NCBI GenBank assembly: GCA_028281945.1
Contig: JANQIW010000031.1
Span: forward strand, 1-64,000
Source of the DNA: Prochloraceae cyanobacterium PL24a_bin.78
GTDB taxonomy: Bacteria > Cyanobacteriota > Cyanobacteriia > Cyanobacteriales > JANQIW01
Length of the DNA: 64,000 bases
Direction of reading: 5' to 3'
The notes beneath the pieces were generated by a model. It saw only the letters and a list, made by a program, of their open reading frames with translations. It was not told where the DNA came from and ran no database searches. Below are positions 54,771 to 62,964 of this stretch, one piece after another; the stretch's first letter is position 1, and each line of letters opens with the position of its first letter. A program made the translations under genes and the position numbers.

Positions 54771-56195
54771 ATGGCTCCTAGAACTTTTGGTGTAATTGGT
54801 TTAGCGGTAATGGGGGAAAACTTAGCCCTCAATGTAGAAAGCCGTGGATTTCCCATCGCAGTTTACAACCGTACAGAAACAAAAACTAAAGAATTTATGG
54901 AAAAGCGAGCAGTTGGCAAAGATGTCAAAGCTGCTTATAGCATAGAGGAATTTGTTAAGATCCTAGAACGTCCTCGCAAAATCTTAGTGATGGTAAAAGC
55001 AGGGGGACCTGTTGATAAGGTGATCCAACAACTTAAGCCTTTACTTGAAGAAGGGGATATGATTATCGATGGTGGTAATTCTCTCTACGATGATACAGAA
55101 AGACGTACTAACGAGTTAGAAGCTAGTAAATTAGGCTTTGTTGGTATGGGTGTTAGTGGTGGTGAAGAAGGTGCTCTTAATGGTCCTAGTTTAATGCCTG
55201 GTGGTACTAAAGCATCTTATGATTATTTAGAACCAATTTTGACTAAAATCGCTGCTCAAGTGGATGATGGTCCTTGTGTGACTTTTATCGGACCTCGTGG
55301 GGCTGGTCATTATGTGAAAATGGTTCACAATGGTATTGAATATGGCGATATGCAGCTTATTGCTGAGGCATATGATATTCTTAAGAATGGTTTAGGTTTA
55401 ACTAATGAAGAGCTTCATGAAGTTTTTGCTGAATGGAATAAAACTGATGAGCTTAATTCTTTCTTGATCGAAATTACTACTGATATTTTTAAGTATGTTG
55501 ATAAGCAGTCAAATACTCATTTAGTAGATTTAATTCTAGATTCTGCTGGACAAAAAGGGACTGGACGTTGGACTGTTGTGACTTCTTTGGAATTAGGTGT
55601 TCCTATTCCTACTATCTATGCGGCAGTAAATGCTAGGGTAATGTCTTCTTATAAGGAAGAGCGTATTGAAGCTTCTAAACAAATAAGTGGACCAGATGGT
55701 CATATCGTTGCTTTACAAAACAAAAAGGCATTTATTTCTAAGGTACGTGATGCTTTATATTGTTCTAAGATGTGTTCTTATGCTCAAGGTATGGCTCTTT
55801 TAGGTAAGGCTTCTAAAGAATATAACTATGAATTGAATTTGGCTGAAATCGCTCGGATTTGGAAGGGTGGTTGTATTATTCGTGCCGGTTTCTTAGATAA
55901 GATTAAGAATGCTTATAATGAAAATCCAGAGTTACCTAACCTTCTTTTGGCTTCTGAATTTAAGCAAACAATTGTCGATCGTCAGGAAGCTTGGCGTGAA
56001 GTTTTGGTAATGGCTAATACTTTGGGTATTGCTGTTCCTGCTTTTAGTGCTTCTTTGGATTATTTTGATTCTTACCGTCGTTCTCGTCTACCTCAAAATC
56101 TTACTCAGGCTCAACGTGATTTCTTTGGTGCTCATACTTACGAACGCATTGATCGTCCAAGAGGGGAATTCTTCCACACTGAATGGGCTAAGTAA
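54771..56195 (+). CDS. gnd: 6-phosphogluconate dehydrogenase (decarboxylating)
   Basis: Oxidative pentose-phosphate pathway: 6-phosphogluconate + NADP to ribulose-5-phosphate + CO2. The 474-aa protein has GLAVMGENLALN (NADP fold), VYNRTETKTKEFM, GGNSLYDDTERR, GVSGGEEGALNGPSLMPGG, and the catalytic GAGHYVKMVHNGIEYGDMQLIAEAYDIL. It ends RPRGEFFHTEW.. as in other cyanobacterial Gnd. zwf and opcA are not in the window. Confidence 0.97.
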   Translation: MAPRTFGVIGLAVMGENLALNVESRGFPIAVYNRTETKTKEFMEKRAVGKDVKAAYSIEEFVKILERPRKILVMVKAGGPVDKVIQQLKPLLEEGDMIIDGGNSLYDDTERRTNELEASKLGFVGMGVSGGEEGALNGPSLMPGGTKASYDYLEPILTKIAAQVDDGPCVTFIGPRGAGHYVKMVHNGIEYGDMQLIAEAYDILKNGLGLTNEELHEVFAEWNKTDELNSFLIEITTDIFKYVDKQSNTHLVDLILDSAGQKGTGRWTVVTSLELGVPIPTIYAAVNARVMSSYKEERIEASKQISGPDGHIVALQNKKAFISKVRDALYCSKMCSYAQGMALLGKASKEYNYELNLAEIARIWKGGCIIRAGFLDKIKNAYNENPELPNLLLASEFKQTIVDRQEAWREVLVMANTLGIAVPAFSASLDYFDSYRRSRLPQNLTQAQRDFFGAHTYERIDRPRGEFFHTEWAK

Positions 56196-56221
56196 GTTTT
56201 AGCTTATAGATTTCTTCATAC

Positions 56222-56251
56222 TCCCTCTGATTAATTTCGGGGGGTTTTGTT
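56222..56251 (+). terminator. gnd terminator
   Basis: CCCTCTGA (56223-56230), loop TTAA, then TTTCGGGGG gives a GC-rich stem with one internal mismatch and G-U pairs, followed by TTTTGTTTT. It lies 27 bp after the gnd stop. Confidence 0.65.
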
Positions 56252-56289
56252 TTATTCTTGGTGTATTTGTTGATCACATTCTTTTTTTA

Positions 56290-56350
56290 TATCAATTTTC
56301 TAAAACGATGATAGAGTTAAAGGGATCCAAAACCTAGTGAATTAATTTTC
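56290..56350 (+). repeat. interspersed repeat, copy E (arm fragment)
   Basis: An arm-only copy: ATCAATTTTCTAAAACGATG then ATAGAGTTAAAGGGATCC, matching the AATTTTATAAAATAATGATAGAGTTAAA arm of copies A and D (about 28 of 32 bases by eye). No tandem array follows. The downstream AACCTAGTGAATTAATTTTC resembles a decayed TCTAGGATAATTAACC. Confidence 0.55.
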
Positions 56351-56515
56351 AAAAGTAATTTCTCAAGTAGATAAAATTAAAAATATTTGAAGTAATAAAT
56401 AGTTGCATAATATTTAAAATATTTTAACATCAGCAATATTAATATAATAATAAGATTAGATCATCATTATCAGCTACAAATAATCTACAAATAATATTAA
56501 TATAATTTTTTACCC

Positions 56516-58039
56516 ATGGAACAAGAAAATAACCAAAAAGAACAAAATGTATCTATTTCTGCAACAGACGAAATAGACGAAATACAAGAAATAGAAGAAA
56601 TAGAAGAAGAATATCTTGAATCACGGGAAAATTCAGCCAAAAAAAAATCTTTGATATTACCTTTAGTATTCTTTATTTTAGTCGCAATAGTAATAGGCAT
56701 AATTTTTAGAACCTTATCATCCCAAAACGAAAAGGAAGATTCATCTACCACGGAAACAACTGAAACCATTGAACAAGCCCAATTACCCGTAAGAGTTGTA
56801 GAAGTAAGTAAACAACCAATTCAAGAATGGGTATTTGCTGATGGATATGTAAGTGCTGTTGATAAAAGACATCTGATCTTTGAAACCGATGGCACTATAA
56901 CCTATATGAAAAAAGTTGATGGGAGAGAATTGCGAGAGGGAGATTTGGTAAAAAAAGGTGAAGTATTAGCCAGACTCGATCGCCGTAAATCCGATGCCGA
57001 TTTAACCGTCAGTCTAGCAACCCAATTAGAAGCCAAAAACCAAGTTTTAGCAGCCCAAGCCCAACTCAGACAAGCTGAACAAAGTTTAATTCAAAGTCAA
57101 GCAGAATTAGAAAAAGCCAAAACTGAATTAGCTTTTGCAGAAGCTGATTACATTCGTTATAAAGAATTAGGTGAACAAGGTGCAATTCAATTAAGAGATG
57201 TGGAAGTTAAGAAAACAGAATATGATAACGCCTTAGCTAATCTTAAAGTGGCAGAAGCTGAAGTCAAATCTATGGAAGTCAGTATAGAAACTGCTCAAAC
57301 TGAATTAGAAATTGCTGAATCAGGGGTAAAAAAAGCCACTGCTGAATTAGACAAAACTAAAGTCGATCGAGAAGATTATGAAATAGTAGCTCCTTTTACC
57401 GGTATAATATCCCATTTAAATATTAGAGATGGGGAATATTGGGATACCCAAAGAGTACAAGCTTCTTCAGTTGATTATCAAACTATTACTGAACAAGTTC
57501 CTATCATTATCACACCATTAGACAGTGAATTTGATGTGTATGTATCCATTCCTCCTTTCCAAGGAAATTCAGTTTCTCCAAGACAAAGGGCAATAATTGC
57601 CTTAGATGAAAGCGGTAGAAATGTTTCTGGTTTAAAAAATCCCACAAATGATCCCACAAAGAATGCAGATGCTACAGGAAGAGTATTTTCTGTAAGTCCT
57701 TCCGTTTCTCCAGGAGAGCGATCGGTAAATGTCAGAATTAGAGTTCCATCGGGATTTAGATCTCTAAAAGATGGAGCAAGAGTTTCTGCTTGGATTGCAG
57801 TGAAAGATAATTCTAATACCGAAGTAATTCCTAGCAATGCCTTAATCTTTCGCGACGGCAATCCTCATGTATTCGTTGTGAATCGAGATCAAGGTATTGT
57901 GGAAAAAAGAGAAGTAGAATTAGGGATTGAAGGATTTTCCAGCTGGGAAATTATTAGTGGAGTGAGAACAGGAGAATTAGTAGTAACTGATGGGAAAGAT
58001 CGTCTAGTAGATGGTGCTCCTATTACCATTGTGAAATAA
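56516..58039 (+). CDS. RND efflux periplasmic adaptor (membrane-fusion protein)
   Basis: 507 aa. A Glu/Ile-rich cytoplasmic tail (1-40, IDEIQEIEEIEEEYLE) precedes one TM helix (about 43-63) and the periplasmic adaptor. The lipoyl half-motifs are GREGDLVKKGEVLARLD and VAPFTGIISHLNIRDGEYW. Between them is a long alpha-hairpin coiled coil (about 170-290, repeats of AELEKAKTELAFAEAD). The beta-barrel and membrane-proximal domains follow (VVTDGKDRLVDGAPITIV at the end). The upstream tail is longer and more acidic than in standard AcrA-like adaptors, which are lipoproteins; this one is anchored by a TM helix. The RND permease gene follows by 46 bp. Confidence 0.9.
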   Translation: MEQENNQKEQNVSISATDEIDEIQEIEEIEEEYLESRENSAKKKSLILPLVFFILVAIVIGIIFRTLSSQNEKEDSSTTETTETIEQAQLPVRVVEVSKQPIQEWVFADGYVSAVDKRHLIFETDGTITYMKKVDGRELREGDLVKKGEVLARLDRRKSDADLTVSLATQLEAKNQVLAAQAQLRQAEQSLIQSQAELEKAKTELAFAEADYIRYKELGEQGAIQLRDVEVKKTEYDNALANLKVAEAEVKSMEVSIETAQTELEIAESGVKKATAELDKTKVDREDYEIVAPFTGIISHLNIRDGEYWDTQRVQASSVDYQTITEQVPIIITPLDSEFDVYVSIPPFQGNSVSPRQRAIIALDESGRNVSGLKNPTNDPTKNADATGRVFSVSPSVSPGERSVNVRIRVPSGFRSLKDGARVSAWIAVKDNSNTEVIPSNALIFRDGNPHVFVVNRDQGIVEKREVELGIEGFSSWEIISGVRTGELVVTDGKDRLVDGAPITIVK

Positions 58040-58085
58040 AGTAAAACTTCTATCAAAAAAATTATAACAAAAATAATAGAAAATT

Positions 58086-61000
58086 ATGACACAAATAGAG
58101 AGCCAAAAAGAGAATACTAATCTCTTGCAGAATGAAGAAAAACCTATAATAAAAGTAACCCCCGTTACTAAATTCTTCTTTCTCAAGCCAATTCTTGGGA
58201 TTTTACTCTGTATGCTGATGATAGTTGGTGGACTAATTGGGTTTACTCAAATTGTCAAAGAAGGAGATCCAGACATCGAACAAGCCAGAGCAAGTATTAC
58301 CACTATTTGGGAAGGAGCAGATCCAGAAACCATTGAAAATCAGATTACTGATGAACTGGAAAAAGAACTCAAATCAATGAAGGGACTAAAAAATATTAGT
58401 AGTGCTTCATTTGAAAGTCAATCAAGAATTAATATAGAATTTGTCGCTGAAGCCGATGTGTTAGAATCCATTGCCTTAACAAGGGCAGAAGTTGATGAAG
58501 CCAAGCCAGAATTACCAACAGAAGCCGAAGAACCAAAAGTTACACAAGTATCTGTACAAGACACTCCAATCCTCACAATTGGTTTATTTGGAGATCTCGA
58601 TCCCGCTGTTATGAGTCGAGCAGCCGAAGATATACAAGAAATCCTTGAAAAAGTTCCCAATGTTAGAGAAGTAGATTTGGCAGGGAAAAGAGAAGAAGTA
58701 ATTCACATTCAACTAAATTTAACTAGAATGAGAATTTTAGGGATAGCCCCCACTCAAGTTGCTGATGCAATCCAAAATGGCAACCAAGATACTCCTTGGG
58801 ATCGGATCGAAGATGATGGTATTGGAAGTCAATTACGCTTTTACGGGAGATTTCGGACTCTAGAAGATTTACGCAACTTACCCGTAGCTCGTTTAGGTGA
58901 TACAGAAAGGCGTGTAGTACGATTAAATGAAGTAGCTCAAGTAAGAAGAGATTTAGAAAAAGAAGAAAACAGGGCAAATTTAAGTGTTGAAGGTGGAGAA
59001 TTTAAACCAGCAGTGGTGGTGGATATCGTAAAAGTTCCCGGAGCAGATACCATTCAAATAATCGATGATTGTTTAAAAACCATAGAAGAGACCACCAAAA
59101 ATCCTGGAATTTGGCCTTTTGGCATGAAATATAAAGTGATTAATACCGATAAAGATGAGATTCAAGCAGATTTAGCCAATGTATTTAATAATGTGTGGCA
59201 GGGAGTTTTAGGAGTTTTTATCGTTCTTTTAATAGCTTTAACATGGAGAGAAGCAATTATTGCCGGATTATCAATTCCACTGACATTTTTAGGGGCATTA
59301 GCAATTATATATCTATTGGGTTTTAGCCTCAATACAATGGTACAAATCGGGATGATTTTATCCTTAGGTTTGTTGGTGGATGTATTTATTCTGATGATGG
59401 AAGGAATGCACGATGGTATTTTTGTTGAAGGTTTAAGTTGGGAACAAGCCGCTCTCAAAACTGTTAAAACTTATGCTTTACCTGCATTTACAGGACAGTT
59501 AACTACCATTTTAGCTTTGGCTCCTTTGGCAGCAATTAGCGGTACTATGGGTAAATTTGTTCGTTTGATTCCTATTTCTGCCGTGACTTGTTTGCTATTG
59601 AGTTATGGAATTTCATTGTTGGTGGATATTCCTTTATCTCGTCTATTATTAGGTAAGATAGAAGGGAAAGGTAAAAAAACTTGGATGGATAAAATTACAG
59701 AAGTTGCTTCCGATAATTTTACTAACTGGACTTTAGCATTTACCATACCTAATAAAACTATATCTCGATTTTGGATTTTGGTAGCCCTTGGATTATTTGT
59801 ATTTAGCACAATTTTAGTGGGAACAGTACCCAGTACCTTATTTCCCGATGGAGATGAAAGAAAAATGAGTGTAAATATCGAATTATCTCCGAATACAACT
59901 TTAGAAAGTTCACAAATTGTCGCTGATGATATCGGTGACATACTAAGAAGTAAAGATTATTTAGAAAGTGTAGTTCAATTAGTAGGTCAAAGGAGTAATT
60001 TTGTCACAGAAAGCGGCATTAAACCCAATGACGGTGACTATTTAGTAGGATTTACAGCAGTTTTTAAACCATTAAATCAGCGAGAAAAATATTCTTTTGA
60101 ATACGATCAAGAATTAAGAAACGATTTAAATCAGGCAATTCGTAAATATCCAGGGTCATCTTTAACGTTAAATATTCCCACTTCTGGTGAAGGTGGTGAT
60201 CCCATCGAATTAGAAATAACTGGTTCTGATATGGCAGAATTAAGGCGTATATCTAAAGAAGTTCAGCAAGTAGTTAGAGAAATCCCCGGTAGTTTAGACG
60301 TTAGAGACGATTTAGGAACTTTGCAAAGAGATATCAAGCTTCGCCCTCGTCGAGAAGCCATTGATTTTTACGATTTAACTCCAGGAGATATTGCTTCTCA
60401 AGGAAGGTACATAATGACTGATAGTGATATAGGAGATTTTCCCCTTGGTGGAGGAGAAGAGGATTTAGAAATGCGCTTGAGCACCCAATGGCCCTCTCGT
60501 AATGGCGCAATTGGTGGACCCACCACTAAAGAAGAATTAATCCAAACTCGTTTTATCACCCCTTCAGGAGCGGTAATTTCAGGAGGAGAAATATTAGAAT
60601 TTGAATCTGGAGAAGCACCAATTTCCATTACACACCAAGATGGAGAACGCACCGTTACGGTTTTGTCTAAAACCCAAGGGCGCACAGTAGGGCAGATTTG
60701 GCAGGATTTAGAACCAAAACTCCAATCTATGGCCCAGACTTGGCCTCGTGGATATTCCTACAAATTGGCAGGAGAGGCGGAAACTCAAGGGGAAACTTTT
60801 GCCTCCGCAGGGCAAATGGCTATAGTGGCAATCTTCTTAGTATTTGCAGTATTGGTACTTCAGTTTAGTTCTTTTACTCAGCCATTGATTATTATGATGA
60901 GTATACCGTTGGCTTTGATTGGTACTTTTACAGGGTTTTTCTTATTTCAAATTCCCATATCTTTTCCAGCAGTGATCGGGATTATTTCACTGACGGGAAT

Positions 61001-61283
61001 AGTGGTTAACGATGCCATCGTCATGGTAGAGACTATGAACAATTTTCGAGAAAAAGGAATGGATATCCGTCATGCTGCTGCTAATGGTGTTGCTGCTCGT
61101 TTGCGCCCCATTTTAACTACTAGTATTACTACCATTGTTGGGGTGATTCCTTTGGCATTAAGCGATCCTACTTGGTTTCCACTAGCTAGTGCTATTGGTT
61201 TTGGCTTGGTAGCTTCTACTATCATTGCTTTATTCATAATTCCTTGCTTGTATTTACAATTAACATCTTCTGTTAATAATTAA
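58086..61283 (+). CDS. RND efflux permease, HME/HAE-like
   Basis: 1065 aa, 12 TM helices expected. N-terminal TM1 FFFLKPILGILLCMLMIVGG, porter domain with TIWEGADPETIENQI and SVQDTPILTIGLFG, TM2-6 around 370-560, second porter and TM7-12 around 560-1060 (AIVAIFLVFAVLVLQFSSFTQPLIIM). The TM4 proton-relay motif reads LLVDVFILMMEGMHDG, with only one of the two usual Asp residues. TM10 has VVNDAIVMVETMNNF. It forms an inner-membrane pump with the adaptor gene just upstream; the outer-membrane factor must be elsewhere. Possible substrates are unknown. A weak stem (TTAACCA...TGGTTAA, 61280-61301) overlaps the stop. Confidence 0.92.
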   Translation: MTQIESQKENTNLLQNEEKPIIKVTPVTKFFFLKPILGILLCMLMIVGGLIGFTQIVKEGDPDIEQARASITTIWEGADPETIENQITDELEKELKSMKGLKNISSASFESQSRINIEFVAEADVLESIALTRAEVDEAKPELPTEAEEPKVTQVSVQDTPILTIGLFGDLDPAVMSRAAEDIQEILEKVPNVREVDLAGKREEVIHIQLNLTRMRILGIAPTQVADAIQNGNQDTPWDRIEDDGIGSQLRFYGRFRTLEDLRNLPVARLGDTERRVVRLNEVAQVRRDLEKEENRANLSVEGGEFKPAVVVDIVKVPGADTIQIIDDCLKTIEETTKNPGIWPFGMKYKVINTDKDEIQADLANVFNNVWQGVLGVFIVLLIALTWREAIIAGLSIPLTFLGALAIIYLLGFSLNTMVQIGMILSLGLLVDVFILMMEGMHDGIFVEGLSWEQAALKTVKTYALPAFTGQLTTILALAPLAAISGTMGKFVRLIPISAVTCLLLSYGISLLVDIPLSRLLLGKIEGKGKKTWMDKITEVASDNFTNWTLAFTIPNKTISRFWILVALGLFVFSTILVGTVPSTLFPDGDERKMSVNIELSPNTTLESSQIVADDIGDILRSKDYLESVVQLVGQRSNFVTESGIKPNDGDYLVGFTAVFKPLNQREKYSFEYDQELRNDLNQAIRKYPGSSLTLNIPTSGEGGDPIELEITGSDMAELRRISKEVQQVVREIPGSLDVRDDLGTLQRDIKLRPRREAIDFYDLTPGDIASQGRYIMTDSDIGDFPLGGGEEDLEMRLSTQWPSRNGAIGGPTTKEELIQTRFITPSGAVISGGEILEFESGEAPISITHQDGERTVTVLSKTQGRTVGQIWQDLEPKLQSMAQTWPRGYSYKLAGEAETQGETFASAGQMAIVAIFLVFAVLVLQFSSFTQPLIIMMSIPLALIGTFTGFFLFQIPISFPAVIGIISLTGIVVNDAIVMVETMNNFREKGMDIRHAAANGVAARLRPILTTSITTIVGVIPLALSDPTWFPLASAIGFGLVASTIIALFIIPCLYLQLTSSVNN

Positions 61284-61347
61284 CCAGAAATTTTTGGTTA
61301 AGGAAACATAAAGGACATGAACTACCCCACCTCTGGAGACGAGACGC

Positions 61348-61364
61348 CGCGCGGCCGCGCGTCT
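61348..61364 (-). ncRNA. candidate reRNA/omega-RNA hairpin at tnpB 3' end
   Basis: The stem around 61342-61364 begins at the tnpB stop codon and is composed almost only of G and C, in strong contrast to the genome. In IS605-type elements the guide RNA of TnpB is transcribed from the 3' end of tnpB through the right end, with its guide taken from the flanking DNA. This hairpin is the best candidate for the structural core. The presence of an RNA is inferred, not seen. Confidence 0.4.
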
Positions 61365-62568
61365 ACAACTCAGATAGGGTTTCCAGGCTCATCGGCAGTA
61401 CCAAAGCTTTAGTCAGAAGACCTAGGTTTGGTCTTACACTCCCTCTACTGGCAGAATCGGGTGTTCCCTCCGACTGTAATATTCTGATCCCTTCTGCTCT
61501 GATATTTTTGGCGGCGTTTTCATCTCTATCATGCTTAGTTTGGCAATTAGGACAAGTCCATTCTCTTACATCTAATGGCATTTTATCCATTTGATAGAGA
61601 CAATTCGAGCAGATTTTAGAAGAGGCAAACCATCTATCTATTTCAATTAGATTTTTATCTTCTCGTTCTAATTTATAAGACAGAAAATTTACAAACATCC
61701 CCCATCCACAATCAGATATTGCTTGAGCTAACTTATGGTTACGTACCATTCCCTTTACATTGAGATTTTCCACTACAATGACTTGGCTGTCGTTTGTCAG
61801 TTTTCTACTTAGTTTATGTAAGTAGTCTTGACGGGAATTACTTATTCGTGCGTAAACTTTAGCTACTAATTTTTTGGCTTTATTTCTAGAATTACTACCT
61901 AGTTTTTTACGAGATAACTTCTTTTGTTTTCTTACTAAATTTTTATAATGTTTTTCAAAATGTTTTGGATTATTATACTTACTGGTTTTAATTCCATCAT
62001 TGACAATAGCAAAATCTTTTATTCCTAAATCTATTCCCAGAATTTTATCTCCTTTCCCATTGAGAAAACAAGCCTCTAGTTCATAAATGATAGATGCAAA
62101 GTAATGATTACAACTGTCTTTAGTTACTGTAACCGTCTTAATTTTTCCTACATATCTCCGATCAAATACTGCTTTTACTAAGCCAATTTTAGGGATTTTT
62201 ATATAGTCGCCGTCAACTTTGACTGATTGAGGAAATCCTACAGATTGTTTTCTATGTTTGGATTTGAATCTAGGAAATCTTGCTCTTTTTTGAAAAAAAT
62301 TGATAAAAGCATAAGATAGATTTAGTGATGTTTGCTGTAATGATTGTGAATAAACATCCGTTTTTAACCATGTGAATTCTTGTTTGAGATTAGGCAATAA
62401 GGCATTCAATGCACTACGAGACAAGCTTTTACCAGTTTCTTTATAAGTTTTTATGGTTTGATTGAGTGCATAATTCCACCAAAATCTACAACAACCCATT
62501 GCTTTAGCCAACTGTTGCTGCTGTTTCTCTGTTGGATAAATTCTGATTTTTTGCACTTGTCTTATCAT
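61363..62568 (-). CDS. tnpB: TnpB RNA-guided endonuclease (IS200/IS605)
   Basis: 401 aa. The N-terminal WED-like and helical regions (1-170) are followed by a RuvC nuclease with intact catalytic residues: D180 in GIDLGIKDF, E267 in VVENLNVKGM and D349 in HDRDENAAKNI. A four-Cys zinc ribbon (C320, C323, C339, C342) sits inside the RuvC. Length and motif order are those of full-length active TnpB. The C-terminal tail after about 365 (GTPDSASRGSVRPNLG) is the usual variable extension that overlaps the guide-RNA-encoding region. No tnpA accompanies it. Confidence 0.93.
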   Translation of the reverse strand: MIRQVQKIRIYPTEKQQQQLAKAMGCCRFWWNYALNQTIKTYKETGKSLSRSALNALLPNLKQEFTWLKTDVYSQSLQQTSLNLSYAFINFFQKRARFPRFKSKHRKQSVGFPQSVKVDGDYIKIPKIGLVKAVFDRRYVGKIKTVTVTKDSCNHYFASIIYELEACFLNGKGDKILGIDLGIKDFAIVNDGIKTSKYNNPKHFEKHYKNLVRKQKKLSRKKLGSNSRNKAKKLVAKVYARISNSRQDYLHKLSRKLTNDSQVIVVENLNVKGMVRNHKLAQAISDCGWGMFVNFLSYKLEREDKNLIEIDRWFASSKICSNCLYQMDKMPLDVREWTCPNCQTKHDRDENAAKNIRAEGIRILQSEGTPDSASRGSVRPNLGLLTKALVLPMSLETLSEL

Positions 62569-62964
62569 AGGGAAAATGCCTGATTGCTTTTTAGTTTTTC
62601 ACATTATAACTAATCATTATAGAAATGCCTTAGCTAAAATATCTCTTACTAACTAATAAGAACTCCCTAACGGTCGTTTTTTTATTGGTTAAAATTCGTA
62701 GCCACTGGCCCTATAGAGGGATGGGAAATTTTTTTGACATGAAGTTAAAAAAAGATAAAGGAAGAAAAGTTTTGAACTATTGCCTTGTACCAATGGTGTA
62801 GGGGTAAAAACCAAGAAAAATATTGACTCTTAGTCCAATTAGCACAATTAAATATTAATAAAAAACCTAGAATTTAAACACTATAGTTAAGAGTAAAATC
62901 TGTAGCAATGGCAAGCAAAGATCGCCAATTATTCCCATATTAATTAACTTGGAGTAGAAATTGT
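62569..62964. other. gene-free stretch: tnpB left end and pgi leader
   Basis: 396 bp. The right 180 bp (62569-62743) probably belong to the left end of the TnpB element, with a CCCTATAGAGGG hairpin (62709-62720). The rest is the pgi leader, with a possible promoter (TTGACT at 62822-62827) and GGAG before the pgi start. No ORF supported. Confidence 0.45.

Larger units (their letters stand above)
56196..56515. other. gene-free stretch between gnd and the RND adaptor
   Basis: 320 bp. It holds a gnd terminator (56222-56251), a repeat fragment (copy E, 56290-56350) and AT-rich leader sequence for the adaptor gene. No ORF supported. Confidence 0.5.
61316..62743 (-). mobile_element. IS200/IS605-type solo tnpB element (IS1341-like)
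   Basis: Autonomous-looking tnpB without tnpA. The right end lies just downstream of tnpB and includes a GC-rich perfect palindrome CGCGCGGCCGCGCG (61348-61361) within a longer AGACGC...GCGTCT stem, then GAGGTGGGGTAGTTCATG. The left side, in tnpB orientation, begins near TTCATGTC (62743-62736) and has a CCCTCTATAGGG hairpin near the end. An 8-nt direct repeat GACATGAA (plus strand) flanks both sides (61314-61321, 62736-62743), possibly the target/cleavage words. The exact ends are inferred; tnpA would be needed in trans to move. Confidence 0.55.

Noticed and set aside
61348..61361. Vector or adaptor contamination (contains a NotI site)
   Set aside because: It sits exactly at the tnpB stop within a longer symmetrical stem and continues into an IS-like right end, so a natural structure is more likely. 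It is still worth confirming from reads.
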